From positions 727,001-791,000 of the forward strand of contig JAFEMH010000075.1 of NCBI GenBank assembly GCA_022495995.1: a stretch of 64,000 bases of DNA, read 5' to 3'. Of the stretch, positions 54,601 through 64,000 are shown one piece after another (positions within the stretch are counted from its first letter, which is position 1; every line of letters starts with the position of its first letter). The translations under genes were made by a program, and so were the position numbers. The DNA is from Adenophora triphylla var. japonica (lineage: Eukaryota > Streptophyta > Magnoliopsida > Asterales > Campanulaceae). The notes under the pieces are model-generated. The model had not been told where the DNA came from, did no database searches, and was given only the letters and a program-made list of their open reading frames with translations.

Positions 54601-55130
54601 TTTCGCAATTGTGGCAGTGTTATTACAATGTACAGAAATCACAGGAATCGGCTTGCTGATTATAGGTAGCTCGGACATGAGTCCTTGAAGCCATTAAGCT
54701 TCCAATCCAGTAGTGTCAAGAGCAACTAACTCAACCTCAAATGTCGACTGAGACAACAGAGTTTGTTTTGTTGACCTCTAGGCGACTGCAACACCACCTA
54801 AGGTAAAAACATATCATGTACAGCCATAACTCCCAAAGTTTGTGGTAATCCATCTAACATCACTATATCCCTCAAGAACATAAGGATATCTCTTGTAATG
54901 CAACCCAAGGGAAACTACTCACTTCAAGTACCTAAGTACTCTATTTAGAGCTTCCCAATGAGCTCTATTAGGACACTTAGTATATATAGCCAACCTCCTA
55001 ATTGAGTAGGAAATATTTGGTCTCGTACAGTTGGAAAGATACATCAAGCTTCCAATAACCTGAGAATATTTCAATTGAGCCACAGGTACTACAGTCTCAT
55101 TCTTAGTAAGTGCCACCGAAGGATCAAATG
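54601..55130 (-). pseudogene. Copia RT end and RNase H start
   Basis: Reads YSQVIGSLMYLSNCTRPNIS, IRRLAIYTKCPNRAHWEALN, RVLRYLK, then a stop-ridden RNase H. This is the standard C-terminal part of copia RT, with the usual boundary to RNase H. Confidence 0.85.
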
Positions 55131-55693
55131 GAGTACTAACGATTCTACCATTATTACCGAACTTCTCAATAATACTTTCAGTATAATGAGATTGTGAGAT
55201 AATAATGCCCTGAGCTGAGCGAGTCAGCTTAAGTCCAAGAATCGCGTCAGCAATTCCCATATCCATCATCTCCAATTTGCTTTTCAAGAATGACTTGGTC
55301 TCATTAATTATCCTCATATTATTTCCAAACAATAGAATATCATCAACATAAAGTCATTAGAAAATACTATTATCACCATTTACTTTGCTATAGACACATT
55401 TATCAATTTCATTTGAGTACTAACGATTCTACCATTATTACCGAACTTCTCAATAATACTTTCATTATAATGAGATTGTGAGATAATAATGCCCTGAGCT
55501 GAGCGAGTCAGCTTAAGTCCAAGAATCAGCAATTCCCATATCCATCATCTCCGATTTGCTTTCCAAGAATGACTTGGTCTCATTAATTATCCTCATATTA
55601 TTTCCAAACAATAGAATATCATCAACATAAAGTCATTAGAAAATACTATTATCACCATTTACTTTGTTATAGACACATTTATCAATTTCATTT
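55131..55693 (-). repeat. Tandem duplication of 284 bp inside copia RT
   Basis: 55131-55414 is repeated directly at 55415-55693, starting GAGTACTAACGATTCTACC. The second copy lacks five bases and has a few substitutions. Each copy carries the catalytic box LYVDDILLFGNN on the - strand (about 55325-55345 and 55615-55635). RT palm and thumb coding sequence is thus doubled. Confidence 0.92.
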
Positions 55694-56520
55694 GTAACAA
55701 AGCCATACGATGAGACAATTTGATCAAATTTCTCATCTCACTGCTTTGGGACCTTTTTGAGTCCATAAAGGGACTTAACAAGTTTGCAAAAAAAATTCTC
55801 ATTGCGAGAAGCTCCAAATCCTTCAGGTTGATACATATAAATCTATTCATCAAAATCGCCATGAAGAAAGGCGGTATTCACATCCATTTGATGGATAAGA
55901 AGATCATATGCAGAAGCCAATGCTACAAGCATAAGAATAGTAGTCAATTTAGCAACAGGAGAATAGGTGTCGAAATAGTCCATTCCCTCCATTTGTTTAA
56001 ACCCCTTAGCTACCATTCTACCCTTAAACATATCAAGGGTTCCATCAGGTTTCAGTTTCCTCTTAAAAACCAACTTACACCCTATTGTGTTGCAACAAGG
56101 AGGTAGGTCAACTAATTCTTATGTCCCATTAGAGACAATAGAATTAATTTCACTTTTAACGGCATTCTTCTATTACTTGGCATCCGAAGAGGCCATAGCT
56201 TCCTTGAAGGTATTAGGATCGCCCTCGATATTGTAAGTGATGAAATCACTTCCATAATCCTTGGCGCTCCTAGCCCGTTTGCTCCTCATTGGTTCTTCCT
56301 CGTTATCGGAAAAGGAACCACCTGAATCAACCCCCACATTTGTCATTTCTTCTACTTGAGTAGGAATAGAATCAACATTGGAGTTGGATTCCTTATGGAG
56401 TCCAGTTTTCATGGGAAACACATCATCAAAAAATGTTGCATCACGTAACTCAACAATCGAGTTCACCTCAATGCCAGAAATTTCTAATTTGATAATCAGA
56501 AATCTCAATGCATAACTGGT
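55694..56520 (-). pseudogene. Copia RT N-terminal half and INT-RT spacer
   Basis: KRKLKPDGTLDMFKGRMVAK, GFKQMEGMDYFDTYSPVAKL, HQMDVNTAFLHGDFDE (56073-55843) are the classic copia RT N-terminal motifs. Upstream (56508-56173) is the acidic spacer that follows integrase, in a separate frame with stops between. Confidence 0.85.
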
Positions 56521-56531
56521 TTCAGAGTATC

Positions 56532-57260
56532 CTATAAAGATAGCATCAAAGTTTTCGGCCCATGCTTTTTCCCTCTATGTGAAGAAACAAGTAACTTATC
56601 AAGGCACCCCCACACTTTAAGGTATCTCAAGCTCGTCTTTCTACCTTTCCAAAGTTCGAATAGACTTGCCTCATTATTTTTAGGAGGAACTCTATTCAGA
56701 ATATGGAAAGCCGTATTTAAAGCTTCTCCCCACATATAATCAAACAATCCAGAACATATAAGTAGACTATTGATCATATTCATTAGGGTTCTATTTTTAC
56801 GTTCAACGACACCATTTAATTGAGGAGTGTAAGGTGGAGTTTCTTCATGTACTATGTCATTCTCTTTGTAGTAGTATATAAATGGGTTAGATTCATATTC
56901 TCCACCTCTATCAGATCTTAACCTTTTTTTAACTTTCTTGCTAGTTTGATTTCCCGCTTCATTTTTCAAAGCTTCATCTTTAATATTAAGTAAATAGACA
57001 ACAATATATAGAGAAATCAATAAATGTGATAAAGTATTTATTTTTATCTCTAGTCAAACGTCAATTAAATTCACAAATATCAGTATAAACTAAATCAAGA
57101 ATTTAAGAGTTTCTAATAATAGAATGAAAGAATTTCTTCACAGATTTAGCTTCAACACAAGTATGATATTTGGGCTTTTTATCAATAGCATGTTTAGGTA
57201 ATAAATCCAGATTCATCATTCTTTTTATAGAATCATAATTTATATGACCTAAATGAACAT
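56532..57260 (-). pseudogene. Copia integrase
   Basis: An open stretch (57020-56532) holds RLRSDRGGEYESNPF (second catalytic Asp), then TPQLNGVVERKNRTLMNM (catalytic Glu) and a copia-type WGEALNTAFHILNRVPP segment. The first Asp (DLVYTDICEF) lies upstream near 57070 in another frame. Stops and frame changes disable it. Confidence 0.82.
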
Positions 57261-57269
57261 GCCAAATAT

Positions 57270-57785
57270 TTAAAGATTCAATATTAAAGGAAACACGACA
57301 ATCAATAAATGTATTATCAAGAGTACCAAAGAATCTAAAATAATTACCTTACATTTAAATGAAAGCTCTAAACCTTCTCTAAATAAGAAACTACCACTAA
57401 TGATATTACGAAGAACATCAGGAACGTGATACACTCGGTGCAAGGTTAGAATGCTCACATTAGGAAACTACAAGTCCACGCTTCCACATCCAAGCACTTT
57501 GACAGCATTAGAATTCCCCATTATCATTGTCCTCCCACATTCAGGTCGGTAAGATACTAATAGTAATTTATTAGCACAAACATGCACATTTGCTCCGGTA
57601 TCAACTAGCCACTCATTGATATCATAAACAATACAAAGTTCATATTTAGGGATTACATACTTTGTAATGTTGCTGTTTAATGCCTCGACTCCAGGTGCAT
57701 CAGGACCATCATCCTTAGGCCCAAGTACCATGTTCAATTGAACTTGATCAGAAGAACCTTGTGGCGCTTTTTCTTTCTTGGACAA
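57270..57785 (-). pseudogene. Copia protease and gag-pre-integrase
   Basis: Retropepsin motif WLVDTGANVHVC (DTGA) followed by MIMGNSNAVKVLGCGSVDL. Next come LTLHRVYHVPDVLRNIISG and the start of the integrase region. One stop separates 57785-57468 from 57458-57270. Confidence 0.82.
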
Positions 57786-58205
57786 TCGGTCCTTAGAAAA
57801 GTGTCCACCTGTTTCACAATTCCAGCAAGTCTGTTTTGTTTTTGGCTTTTCTGAATGTTTTTTTTTTCTTTGGTTTTAGTTTAGAGTTATCCTTATATCC
57901 AGATTTCACAATTTTTTATTTAACTTAGCATTAGTAGTTATCACATTGGCATTCGCCTCCACAGGTACACTAGTATTGTTATTATGGTGCACTTCCTGAA
58001 TCAATATTGCATTCATCAACTCATTGGGAGACAAGCTTCATGTATGGTGCTTGATAGTCATACCAAAATCCTCCCAAGCACGAGGAAACTTCTAAATGAT
58101 CGACATTATAATGAACTTCTCAGGAAGTTCCATAGATGTGTCCTTGAGTTACTGCAATATGATCTGAAATTTGTGGACTTGATTAGTTGGTGCCTAAATG
58201 GGTTG
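57786..58205 (-). pseudogene. Copia gag C-terminal part
   Basis: The zinc knuckle CWNCETGGHFSKDR is at about 57795-57835. Upstream are LSPNELMNAILIQEVHHNNN-like and, further right, SMELPEKFIIMSII and KFPRAWEDFGMTIKHH, typical copia gag. Frames shift near 58035. The N-terminal gag and the 5' LTR are missing. Confidence 0.75.
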
Positions 58206-58315
58206 CTGGCTTTCGAACCAACCTTTTATCAAAATTATTTTTGTTTCTACACCATATTCTGTGAACCAACCGGTTGTCAACCTCAAATCCCTCCTCAGTT
58301 ATAAAAGACTAAATT

Positions 58316-58960
58316 TTGCTTCTTTTTAGGATAGGAGAGAACAAGTTTAATCTGGGGAAGGTCATTTTTGATACAATTATGAGTTTTGCTGAGAGCACCA
58401 ACACCACTTATGCCTACCCTCACCCAAGCCTGATTTATGTTATGCTAAAGGATCAAGGGGTTGAGGATATTCCTGGTGAAACACTGTCGATCATCTCTGA
58501 ACAATTTAAAATCCCAAAAACCATGGTTGATAGCTCCTAGTTTGATGACATTGCCAAATTTGTTGGGTCCATCTCTTCTTCACTTTTTGTGCAACTACCT
58601 GTTCAATCAGTTGTTCAAACAACTGTCCACACAACTATGCACACAGAAACTGTCTCCCCAAACAAAATTGCCATACAAGCTCAAATTGCAATCTTACAAG
58701 TCATCTCCCACAAAGTTAAAATTGAGGAAAGATAAATTTTAATTGCTGGATTGGAAAAGTCCATAGCAGATCTACAAGCAGTGCTTCATGGTTTTTCTCA
58801 AAAAGGGGTAGAAATGACAAGTACAGGAGAAACTAATCAAGGGGGAGCAGCAGAAAATGATGATGAGGATCTGACTTTCGATATTGAAAAGGATGTTGAA
58901 GAAGCAAATGCTGCAATGGAGGAAGAAGTGATAGGAGAAAATATTTGTTCTGATATTTGA
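58316..58960 (+). pseudogene. Sirevirus-like envelope-like reading frame
   Basis: The + strand reads RIGENKFNLGKVIFDTIMSF, then YPHPSLIYVMLKDQGVED. After a stop at about 58538 it runs through 58742 to an acidic tail (ENDDEDLTFDIEKDVEEANA). The PSLIY-type motif and acidic tail match the so-called envelope-like frames of plant Sirevirus/Calypso elements, whose role is unknown. Only the C-terminal part is present, with two stops. Confidence 0.55.
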
Positions 58961-59085
58961 AAACAATATGTTTTTGAGTTGTAATAAATTTAAATTATAA
59001 TCTCTGTAGAATAAAGCTTTCTTTCTTAATTATTTTTTGGACTTAAGAAATCTTTTGCAGGTTTTTTTTTCAGAATCACAAAGAT

Positions 59086-59095
59086 AGGGGGAGAT
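59086..59095 (+). other. Sirevirus-type polypurine tract
   Basis: AGGGGGAGATTG-like sequence just before a TG-starting repeat. AAAGGGGGAGATTGT is the hallmark tract of plant Sireviruses. Confidence 0.65.
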
Positions 59096-59761
59096 TGAAA
59101 GAGTATGAAAATACTCTTATATCTTTCTTAAATCTTTGTGATTCTGATGTATAAATTAATTTGTATAGTTTGTATAATTTAGGTTATGAAATAATTGTAA
59201 ATATAAAATTAGATTTTGACTAACGGCTAACTTTTTGTTTTAGATATGTTTTGTATATTTTAGGTAAGAACTCAAGGAAGGCAAGTACTCTTGGACTGAT
59301 AATGAAAAAAGAATCCATTTTAAATAAGGAAGAGATTGGACGAGCCCTTGTTGAAGAAAGATTGTTCTCCCTATGTAAAGAGGTCGCTCCTCTCATTGTT
59401 GTTTACGGATTTTCAGAGAGAGATACAGAGAGAATCATTGAGTGTTTTTATTTGTGTCTTGAAGATCAGACCTTAATACTTCAAGATTGTTTTCGTGTTT
59501 GATTGTTTTTAGATTAGAACATCTTTTTATCTTTTCGTAAGATAGTTTTATTTTCATTGTAAGTATTTACTTTGCAACTTGTTATCAAACAAGGTTGTAG
59601 TTTTATGAAAAGGTTTCCAGCAAAAAGTTCTTGCTGAAGTGTTTATTATTCCGCTTCATTTAATCTGTTTGTGTGAGTTATTTTATTGTAAAAGTTGTTT
59701 AGACAGTTGTGATGACATTTGTGTGAACAACTGTACGAACAAGTTATTGCACAAATGTTCA
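59096..59761 (+). repeat. Probable 3' LTR of the Sirevirus-like element
   Basis: Starts TGAAAGAGTATG right after the tract. The end is tentative (TGTTCA at 59761). It is AT-rich, with a small inverted repeat ACATTTGTG...CACAAATGT near its end. No partner LTR is in the window. Confidence 0.45.
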
Positions 59762-60225
59762 CATTTATAGATAAAATTCTTTTAGACTTGATTCGAAAAG
59801 ATTTCTGTAGCTTTTGGGGCTCTTTTGTGTGTATAAATTCAGCCTAAAATTACAAATAAATTTAATAAAGCAAACAATTTACATAAATATATACATGTAA
59901 ATATTATTTCTGATGAATTAATTGTGCCCTATACATAGTTTAATTGTTGAGAATAATTAATTGATGCATTCAGATTTTAATTTATTTAATATAAAGATGA
60001 GAAAAAATTATTATTTCAAATATTTTAATAATAAAACTAAAAAATCTTGTGCGGAAAACTAATCGAGGATAGATTAGACCGAACTTGTTTAGGAAACTTA
60101 TTTGAATTTGGCGCGTCTTTCTCCCTCCCAAACCAAACCAAACCACGGCCTCCTCTCTTTTCTCTTTCTTTTCAAACCCTAGTACCTGCTTCGCCTACTT
60201 TTTTTTTTTTTTTTCCGAACCAGAT
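59762..60225. other. AT-rich flank before the + strand copia
   Basis: No gene. It ends in a poly-T run at about 60200-60214. A short open stretch at 60047 lacks any domain. Confidence 0.45.
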
Positions 60226-60443
60226 TGTTAGTGATATATTCCGTTCCACTATATTCGGAGTATATCACAGTTAGTTAGGCAATTATCTTATTATTCTCGG
60301 TATGTAAATATTCAAATCAGTAGTGATAAGGTTGGTGTATATTTGATAGAATAAGTATCCCATAATTATAGGCTGAGATTAGACTAGGAAGGATGTATAT
60401 ATTCAGACGTGTGTAATACAAAAGGGAGGACTCATTTACCTTT
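60226..60443 (+). repeat. 5' LTR of + strand copia
   Basis: Starts TGTTAGTGATATATTCCG after AACCAGAT. The end is placed just before the PBS (ACTCATTTACCTTTA). A TGTATATAT TATA-like word at about 60394 fits a promoter. The partner LTR lies beyond the window. Confidence 0.7.
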
Positions 60444-60444
60444 A

Positions 60445-60456
60445 TGGTATCAGAGC
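60445..60456 (+). other. Primer binding site, tRNA-iMet
   Basis: TGGTATCAGAGC immediately downstream of the short LTR. Confidence 0.9.
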
Positions 60457-60533
60457 TTACGATCGACAAGCCTATGGTCTCTCTATTCGTTTTAATTCTC
60501 TTCTTCCTGTGAAGTCATTTCTTCTTTTCATCA

Positions 60534-61124
60534 ATGGCGGATCAATACAAGTTTCACCCCGCTCTTACTGTCACGAACATCAAGAACTTCATCCCTTTGG
60601 TTCTTGAGATGGAAAATGGACAGTACTCCTCTTGGGCTGAACTTTTTCGGATCCATTGTCGGGCATTTCTGGTGATTGATCACATCATCCCACCTCCTCC
60701 TGAGATCACGTCCGACGCTACACCGTCGCCAGACACAGAGAAGGCTAAGGCTCCTGCTCGTGATGAAGTTCTCTGGTCCCGTCTTGATGCAATCGTTCTC
60801 CAGTGGATTTATGGCACGATCTCGAACGATTTGCTGCATACAATTCTTGCCCCCAATGCTACTGCCCAGCAACAATGGGAACGACTTGCTGGCATTTTCC
60901 AAGATAATAAGCATTCACGCGCTGTTTATCTGGAAAATCAGTTCTCGCAAGTCCGTCTCGAGGATTTTCCTAATGTCTCGGCTTATTGTCGGGAACTCAA
61001 GGTTCTTGCTGATCAGTTAGCGAATGTGGGTGCTCCGGTTTCTAATAACCGGATGGTATTACAGATGATTGCGGGGCTGCGGGAGAGCTATGACGGGGTT
61101 GCAACCCATATTCAGCAGAGTAAC
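60534..61124 (+). CDS. copia gag, N-terminal part
   Basis: ATG at 60534 (MADQYKFHPALTVTNIKNFI). UBN2-type gag motifs: DEVLWSRLDAIVLQWIYGTI, YLENQFSQVRLEDFPNVSAY and MIAGLRESYDGVATHIQQSN. The frame stops in the TRIM LTR shortly after 61124. Without the TRIM and one copy of GTAAC it continues as NPLPLFYES in the same frame, so the gene was intact at the time of insertion. Confidence 0.88.
61120..61124. repeat. TRIM target duplication, left GTAAC
   Basis: GTAAC before the TRIM, repeated at 61476-61480. Confidence 0.92.
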
Positions 61125-61475
61125 TCTTAAAGTCTGAGGTTCCACCTTAAAACCAATTGGTGATAAGGGGAGTAGCCCAGGATCTTTATATATTATAGGC
61201 AAGGTTTGTTAATTCCCAATGTGGGATAATATCTCTAACACGCCCCCTCACGTGTAGCGGGCTTTGCCAAAGCTTACAACGTGGACTTATCAACCGGGTG
61301 GCGCGGAGTAACATCATGGGCCGTTTGGCCTGCACGAGTAAGGACCTGCTCTGATACCATCTTAAAGTCTGAGGTTCCACCTTAAAACCAATTGGTGATA
61401 AGGGGAGTAGCCCAGGATCTTTATATATTATAGGCAAGGTTTGTTAATTCCCAATGTGGGATAATATCTCTAACA
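61125..61475 (-). mobile_element. TRIM (miniature LTR retrotransposon)
   Basis: Two 116-bp direct repeats (61125-61240 and 61360-61475) that look identical to me flank 119 bp of non-coding DNA. On the - strand the LTR starts TGTTAGAGATATTATCCCAC. The interior begins with the PBS TGGTATCAGAGCAGGTCC (tRNA-iMet, around 61341-61358) and ends with the purine tract TGAGGGGGCG. It has no coding capacity, so it depends on others. The 5-bp duplication and identical LTRs indicate a recent insertion into a live or recently live gag. Confidence 0.95.
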
Positions 61476-61480
61476 GTAAC

Positions 61481-63475
61481 CCTCTCCCTCTCTTCTATGA
61501 ATCTCGGTCCAAGCTGTTATTGGAAGAGACTCGAAAGACTAAGCAAGCGGCGATGGCGGCTAATCTGTCAGGCACGGCTTTGGTGGCAACAGCACGTGGG
61601 GGTTCAGATGTGTCGGCTGAATCGGGAACTGGTGGACGTCAGGGGTCTTCTAATGGTAAGGGTCGGAAAAATAATGGTGGCGGTCAGTCTAGTAACAAGG
61701 GTAAACAACAGGATGGCCGAGGCCGTGGTCGTGGGTCTCCACAGCCTCAACATCAGGCGACTAGGGCATGGCAGCCACCGGTTCCATGGTGGTCTTATCC
61801 CGGAGGCTGGACTCCCTCTCCACAGGGTTTTCCACCTGCTCCTCCTCCGTGCCCCTATCCGACCATTCCTCTTGTCCCTCCAACCAGTCCGTCTACTGCT
61901 CGTGGGGTTCTTGGGCAAAGGCCTGCTCAATCCTATTTTACTCACACCACCCCAGAACCAGATTCCACCGCATACATACCCACTGACATCGAGACAGCTA
62001 TGAATACTATGACGTTGAATGTCCCGGATGACCGTATCTATATGGATACGGGTGCGACTTCACACATGACGGGTTCCCGAGGTATGCTTTCCTCTTATTT
62101 TGATTTAAGCACTCTTAATAAATCTATCATTGTTGGAAATGGTCACACTATACCAATTAAAGGGTATGGACAACACTGGCTTTCTCCTCCTTTTCCACCT
62201 TTAAAATTATCAAATGTTCTTCATGCACCTCAACTAATTAAAAATTTGGTTTCCGTTCGTCAATTTACAACTGATAATAATGTCACGGTTGAGTTTGACC
62301 CATTTGGTTTTTCTGTGAAGGACATTCAAACCGGGACACCCATTCTGAGATGTGATAGCTCCGGTGATCTATACCCATTCACCAACACCTCCAGCTCATT
62401 CGCTTCCGCTCCTTCCAGTTTTACTTCTTTATGTCCTCGTTTATGGCATGACCGTTTAGGTCACCCAGGAGCACCTGTTTTTCGCTCCATTTGCAATTCT
62501 AGATTAATTACTTGTCGAACATCTTCATTTAATAATATTTGTTCTTCTTGTGTGCTTGGTAAACATGTTAAACTTCCGTTTACTCCATCTACATCCTCTA
62601 CTTATATGCCGTTTGATATAATTCATAGTGACTTGTGGACATCCCCTGTTCTAAGCTCCGCTGGTCACAAATATTATGTCCTTTTCATTGATGATTTTAC
62701 AGATTTTCTGTGGACTTTTCCGTTGGGTAACAAATCTCAAGTTTTTCCTCTTTTTCTATCTTTCAGTCGTATGATTCAAACCCAATTTGAACGGCATATC
62801 AAATGTTTTCAATGTGACAATGGTAGAGAATTTGATAATTTACAATTTCACTCCTTTTGTCAAAATAATGGGATGGTCTTTCGTTTTTCATGTCCACACA
62901 CCTCTTCCCAAAATGGAAAAGCTGAACGTACCATTAGAACTATCAATAATTTGGTGCGTACCCTTCTTGCTCATTCCTCTTTACCATCGAATTTTTGGCA
63001 CCATGCATTAGCCATGGCCACTTACCTACTCAATATCATTCCCCATAAAAAGTTAAAGAATTTAACCCCTACTCAGCTTCTTTATGCTCGGGTTCCTTCT
63101 TATTCTCATTTACGAGTGTTTGGGTGCCTATGCTTTCCTCTAATACCATCCACAACTATTCACAAATTACATGTTCGGTCTAACCCCTGTGTGTTCTTAG
63201 GATATCCTCAAGACCATCGCGGTTACAAATGTTATGATCTCAAAACTCATAAAGTACTTCTTTCCCGGTATGTTGTGTTTGATGAAAAACAATTTCCATT
63301 TGCCCAAACCAAAGTATCTGATAATATTTCCAGAGATTATTCCTTTCTAAATGATGATCTCAGCCCATTATTGATACACCAGGCTCACAGCCAGACTCCA
63401 CCATCTGCGTCTAATCCACCTGCGGCCCCACTGGCCCAGGACCCATCCAGCCCAGTTTCTACTCCTTCGGCCTAG
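61481..63475 (+). CDS. copia gag-pol: gag end, protease, integrase
   Basis: Continues gag (NPLPLFYESRSKLLLEE), then a Gly/Arg- and Pro-rich region without a zinc knuckle. Protease: YMDTGATSHMTG (DTGA). Gag-pre-integrase: LWHDRLGHPGAPVF, CSSCVLGKH. Integrase core: IIHSDLWTSP, FQCDNGREFDN, NGKAERTIRTINN (complete D,D,E). Then VFGCLCFPL and FLGYPQDHRGYKCY. It ends at TAG after PVSTPSA, but the same frame stays open afterwards, so this is one nonsense codon, perhaps from CAG. All catalytic residues seen are intact. Confidence 0.92.
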   Translation, partial: PLPLFYESRSKLLLEETRKTKQAAMAANLSGTALVATARGGSDVSAESGTGGRQGSSNGKGRKNNGGGQSSNKGKQQDGRGRGRGSPQPQHQATRAWQPPVPWWSYPGGWTPSPQGFPPAPPPCPYPTIPLVPPTSPSTARGVLGQRPAQSYFTHTTPEPDSTAYIPTDIETAMNTMTLNVPDDRIYMDTGATSHMTGSRGMLSSYFDLSTLNKSIIVGNGHTIPIKGYGQHWLSPPFPPLKLSNVLHAPQLIKNLVSVRQFTTDNNVTVEFDPFGFSVKDIQTGTPILRCDSSGDLYPFTNTSSSFASAPSSFTSLCPRLWHDRLGHPGAPVFRSICNSRLITCRTSSFNNICSSCVLGKHVKLPFTPSTSSTYMPFDIIHSDLWTSPVLSSAGHKYYVLFIDDFTDFLWTFPLGNKSQVFPLFLSFSRMIQTQFERHIKCFQCDNGREFDNLQFHSFCQNNGMVFRFSCPHTSSQNGKAERTIRTINNLVRTLLAHSSLPSNFWHHALAMATYLLNIIPHKKLKNLTPTQLLYARVPSYSHLRVFGCLCFPLIPSTTIHKLHVRSNPCVFLGYPQDHRGYKCYDLKTHKVLLSRYVVFDEKQFPFAQTKVSDNISRDYSFLNDDLSPLLIHQAHSQTPPSASNPPAAPLAQDPSSPVSTPSA

Positions 63476-64000
63476 TCTGTTCAGCCTCCACCTGCCTCGG
63501 CCCATTCCCCAACCCTTTCTCCCGGCTCGCCTCCTGTGGTCAGCCCATTCGGACGATCCATCCGGCCCATGGGTGCTTCTCCTCAGCCCAGTTCGTCGAC
63601 CACCACTCACCAGACAGACCAGCCCGCTCCTTTAGTCCCTTCTCGGTCTATCATCACTAGGAGTATGCATGGTATCTCTAAACCCAAAGTCCATTTTAAT
63701 TTACTTTCTTCTGTCACTCCGTCCCCAATTCCATCCAATCCAAAAGCGGCGTTGTCCGACCCAAATTGGAAATTGGCCATGATAGATGAATTTGATGCTT
63801 TAATTAAAAATAAGACTTGGGAATTGGTACCCCGTCCCCCTAATATCAATGTGATTCGCTGTATGTGGATTTTCTCTCACAAAAAGAAATCTGACGGTTC
63901 TTTTGAGCGGTATAAGGCTCGTCTTGTAGGTGATGGCAGGTCACAACAAGTTGGCATCGATTGCAATGAGACGTTCAGTCCGGTTGTTAAACCGGCTACT
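63476..64000 (+). CDS. copia RT N-terminus, continues past the window
   Basis: The same frame as the preceding gene, open to the last base: a Pro/Ser-rich spacer, then ALSDPNWKLAMIDEFDALIK, TWELVPRPP, MWIFSHKKKSDGSFERYKAR and ETFSPVVKPAT. These are the first conserved blocks of copia RT. The YVDD box and RNase H must lie to the right. Confidence 0.9.

Larger units (their letters stand above)
53487..58205 (-). mobile_element. Decayed Ty1/copia element, 5' end missing
   Basis: On the - strand the order gag, protease, integrase, RT, RNase H is that of Ty1/copia. A 3' LTR is at 53487-53849, followed inward by a purine-rich TTGAGGGA. The right (5') LTR is absent: gag is cut at about 58205 and a + strand Sirevirus-like fragment follows. 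Many stops and a 284-bp internal duplication are present. The lineage is not certain; the LTR start TGTTGGAAAT and gag style resemble Tork-like elements. Confidence 0.85.
60226..64000 (+). mobile_element. Ty1/copia element, nearly intact, cut by window end
   Basis: It has a short 5' LTR (60226-about 60443), a tRNA-iMet PBS at 60445-60456, and one long gag-pol frame starting at 60534. The frame is interrupted only by a TRIM insertion (61125-61475) and one TAG (63473-63475). The integrase-before-RT order defines Ty1/copia. The short LTR, single frame and a Gly/Arg-rich gag tail without a CCHC knuckle suggest the Ale/Retrofit-Ivana side, not certain. Confidence 0.9.

Noticed and set aside
57984..58304. 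106-codon + strand frame
   Set aside because: Antisense to recognisable copia gag (LPEKF..., PRAWEDF... on the - strand), so it is a shadow.
61186..61437. 83-codon - strand frame
   Set aside because: It falls within the TRIM and includes its LTR and primer site. TRIMs are non-coding.

Overview
The window looks like plant nuclear heterochromatin made almost entirely of nested and recombined LTR retrotransposons. I see no rRNA, tRNA, CRISPR or bacterial-type gene. The plant assignment rests on a Tekay-type chromovirus with a tRNA-iMet primer site, Tat-lineage Ty3/gypsy elements with a second (archaeal-type) RNase H and a tRNA-Arg-like primer site, Ty1/copia elements, a TRIM, plant-mobile-domain-like reading frames, and a short fragment resembling the plant gene for nodulin homeobox (NDX). 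The species cannot be named from the sequence.

Layout: (1) 1-1640 is AT-rich, then CT-rich sequence, then a degenerate TGCCAGT minisatellite. (2) About 1650-14481 is an old, decayed Tekay-like Ty3/gypsy element on the + strand. It is split by a younger complete relative on the - strand (2905-12441) with matching LTRs, PBS, PPT and a 5-bp target duplication ATAAT. (3) 14482-38987 is a large - strand Tat/Retand-like structure with LTRs at both ends. It carries antisense (+ strand) spliceable reading frames in its long 3' region, an integrase, archaeal RNase H, RNase H and RT, two different protease domains, two unrecognised reading frames and a gag. It has no target duplication and looks like a recombinant of two Tat elements, with pol fragments pasted into both protease genes. 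(4) 38988-41485 holds an NDX-like exon fragment, three tandem-repeat arrays and a probable 3' LTR of another Tat element on the + strand. (5) 41750-53267 is a complete - strand Tat element with target duplication GATGT. It keeps gag but has lost protease, RT, RNase H and integrase, so it is non-autonomous. (6) 53487-58205 is a decayed - strand Ty1/copia element truncated at its 5' end. (7) 58316-about 59760 is the 3' end of a Sirevirus-like copia element (envelope-like reading frame, PPT, LTR). (8) 60226-64000 is a nearly intact + strand Ty1/copia element whose gag is interrupted by a 351-bp TRIM with identical LTRs and target duplication GTAAC. It continues past the window edge.

No ordinary cellular gene works here. 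The features cooperate only within each element: LTR promoter, primer site, Gag particle, protease, RT/RNase H, integrase. The least explained content is in the Tat elements. Both carry antisense plant-mobile-domain/DUF7745-like frames. Their 3' regions are packed with minisatellites whose units repeatedly contain short stem-loops. Perfect palindromes lie just upstream of the TATA boxes of their LTR promoters. About 2.3 kb of coding-like sequence (30079-32412) matches nothing I recognise.
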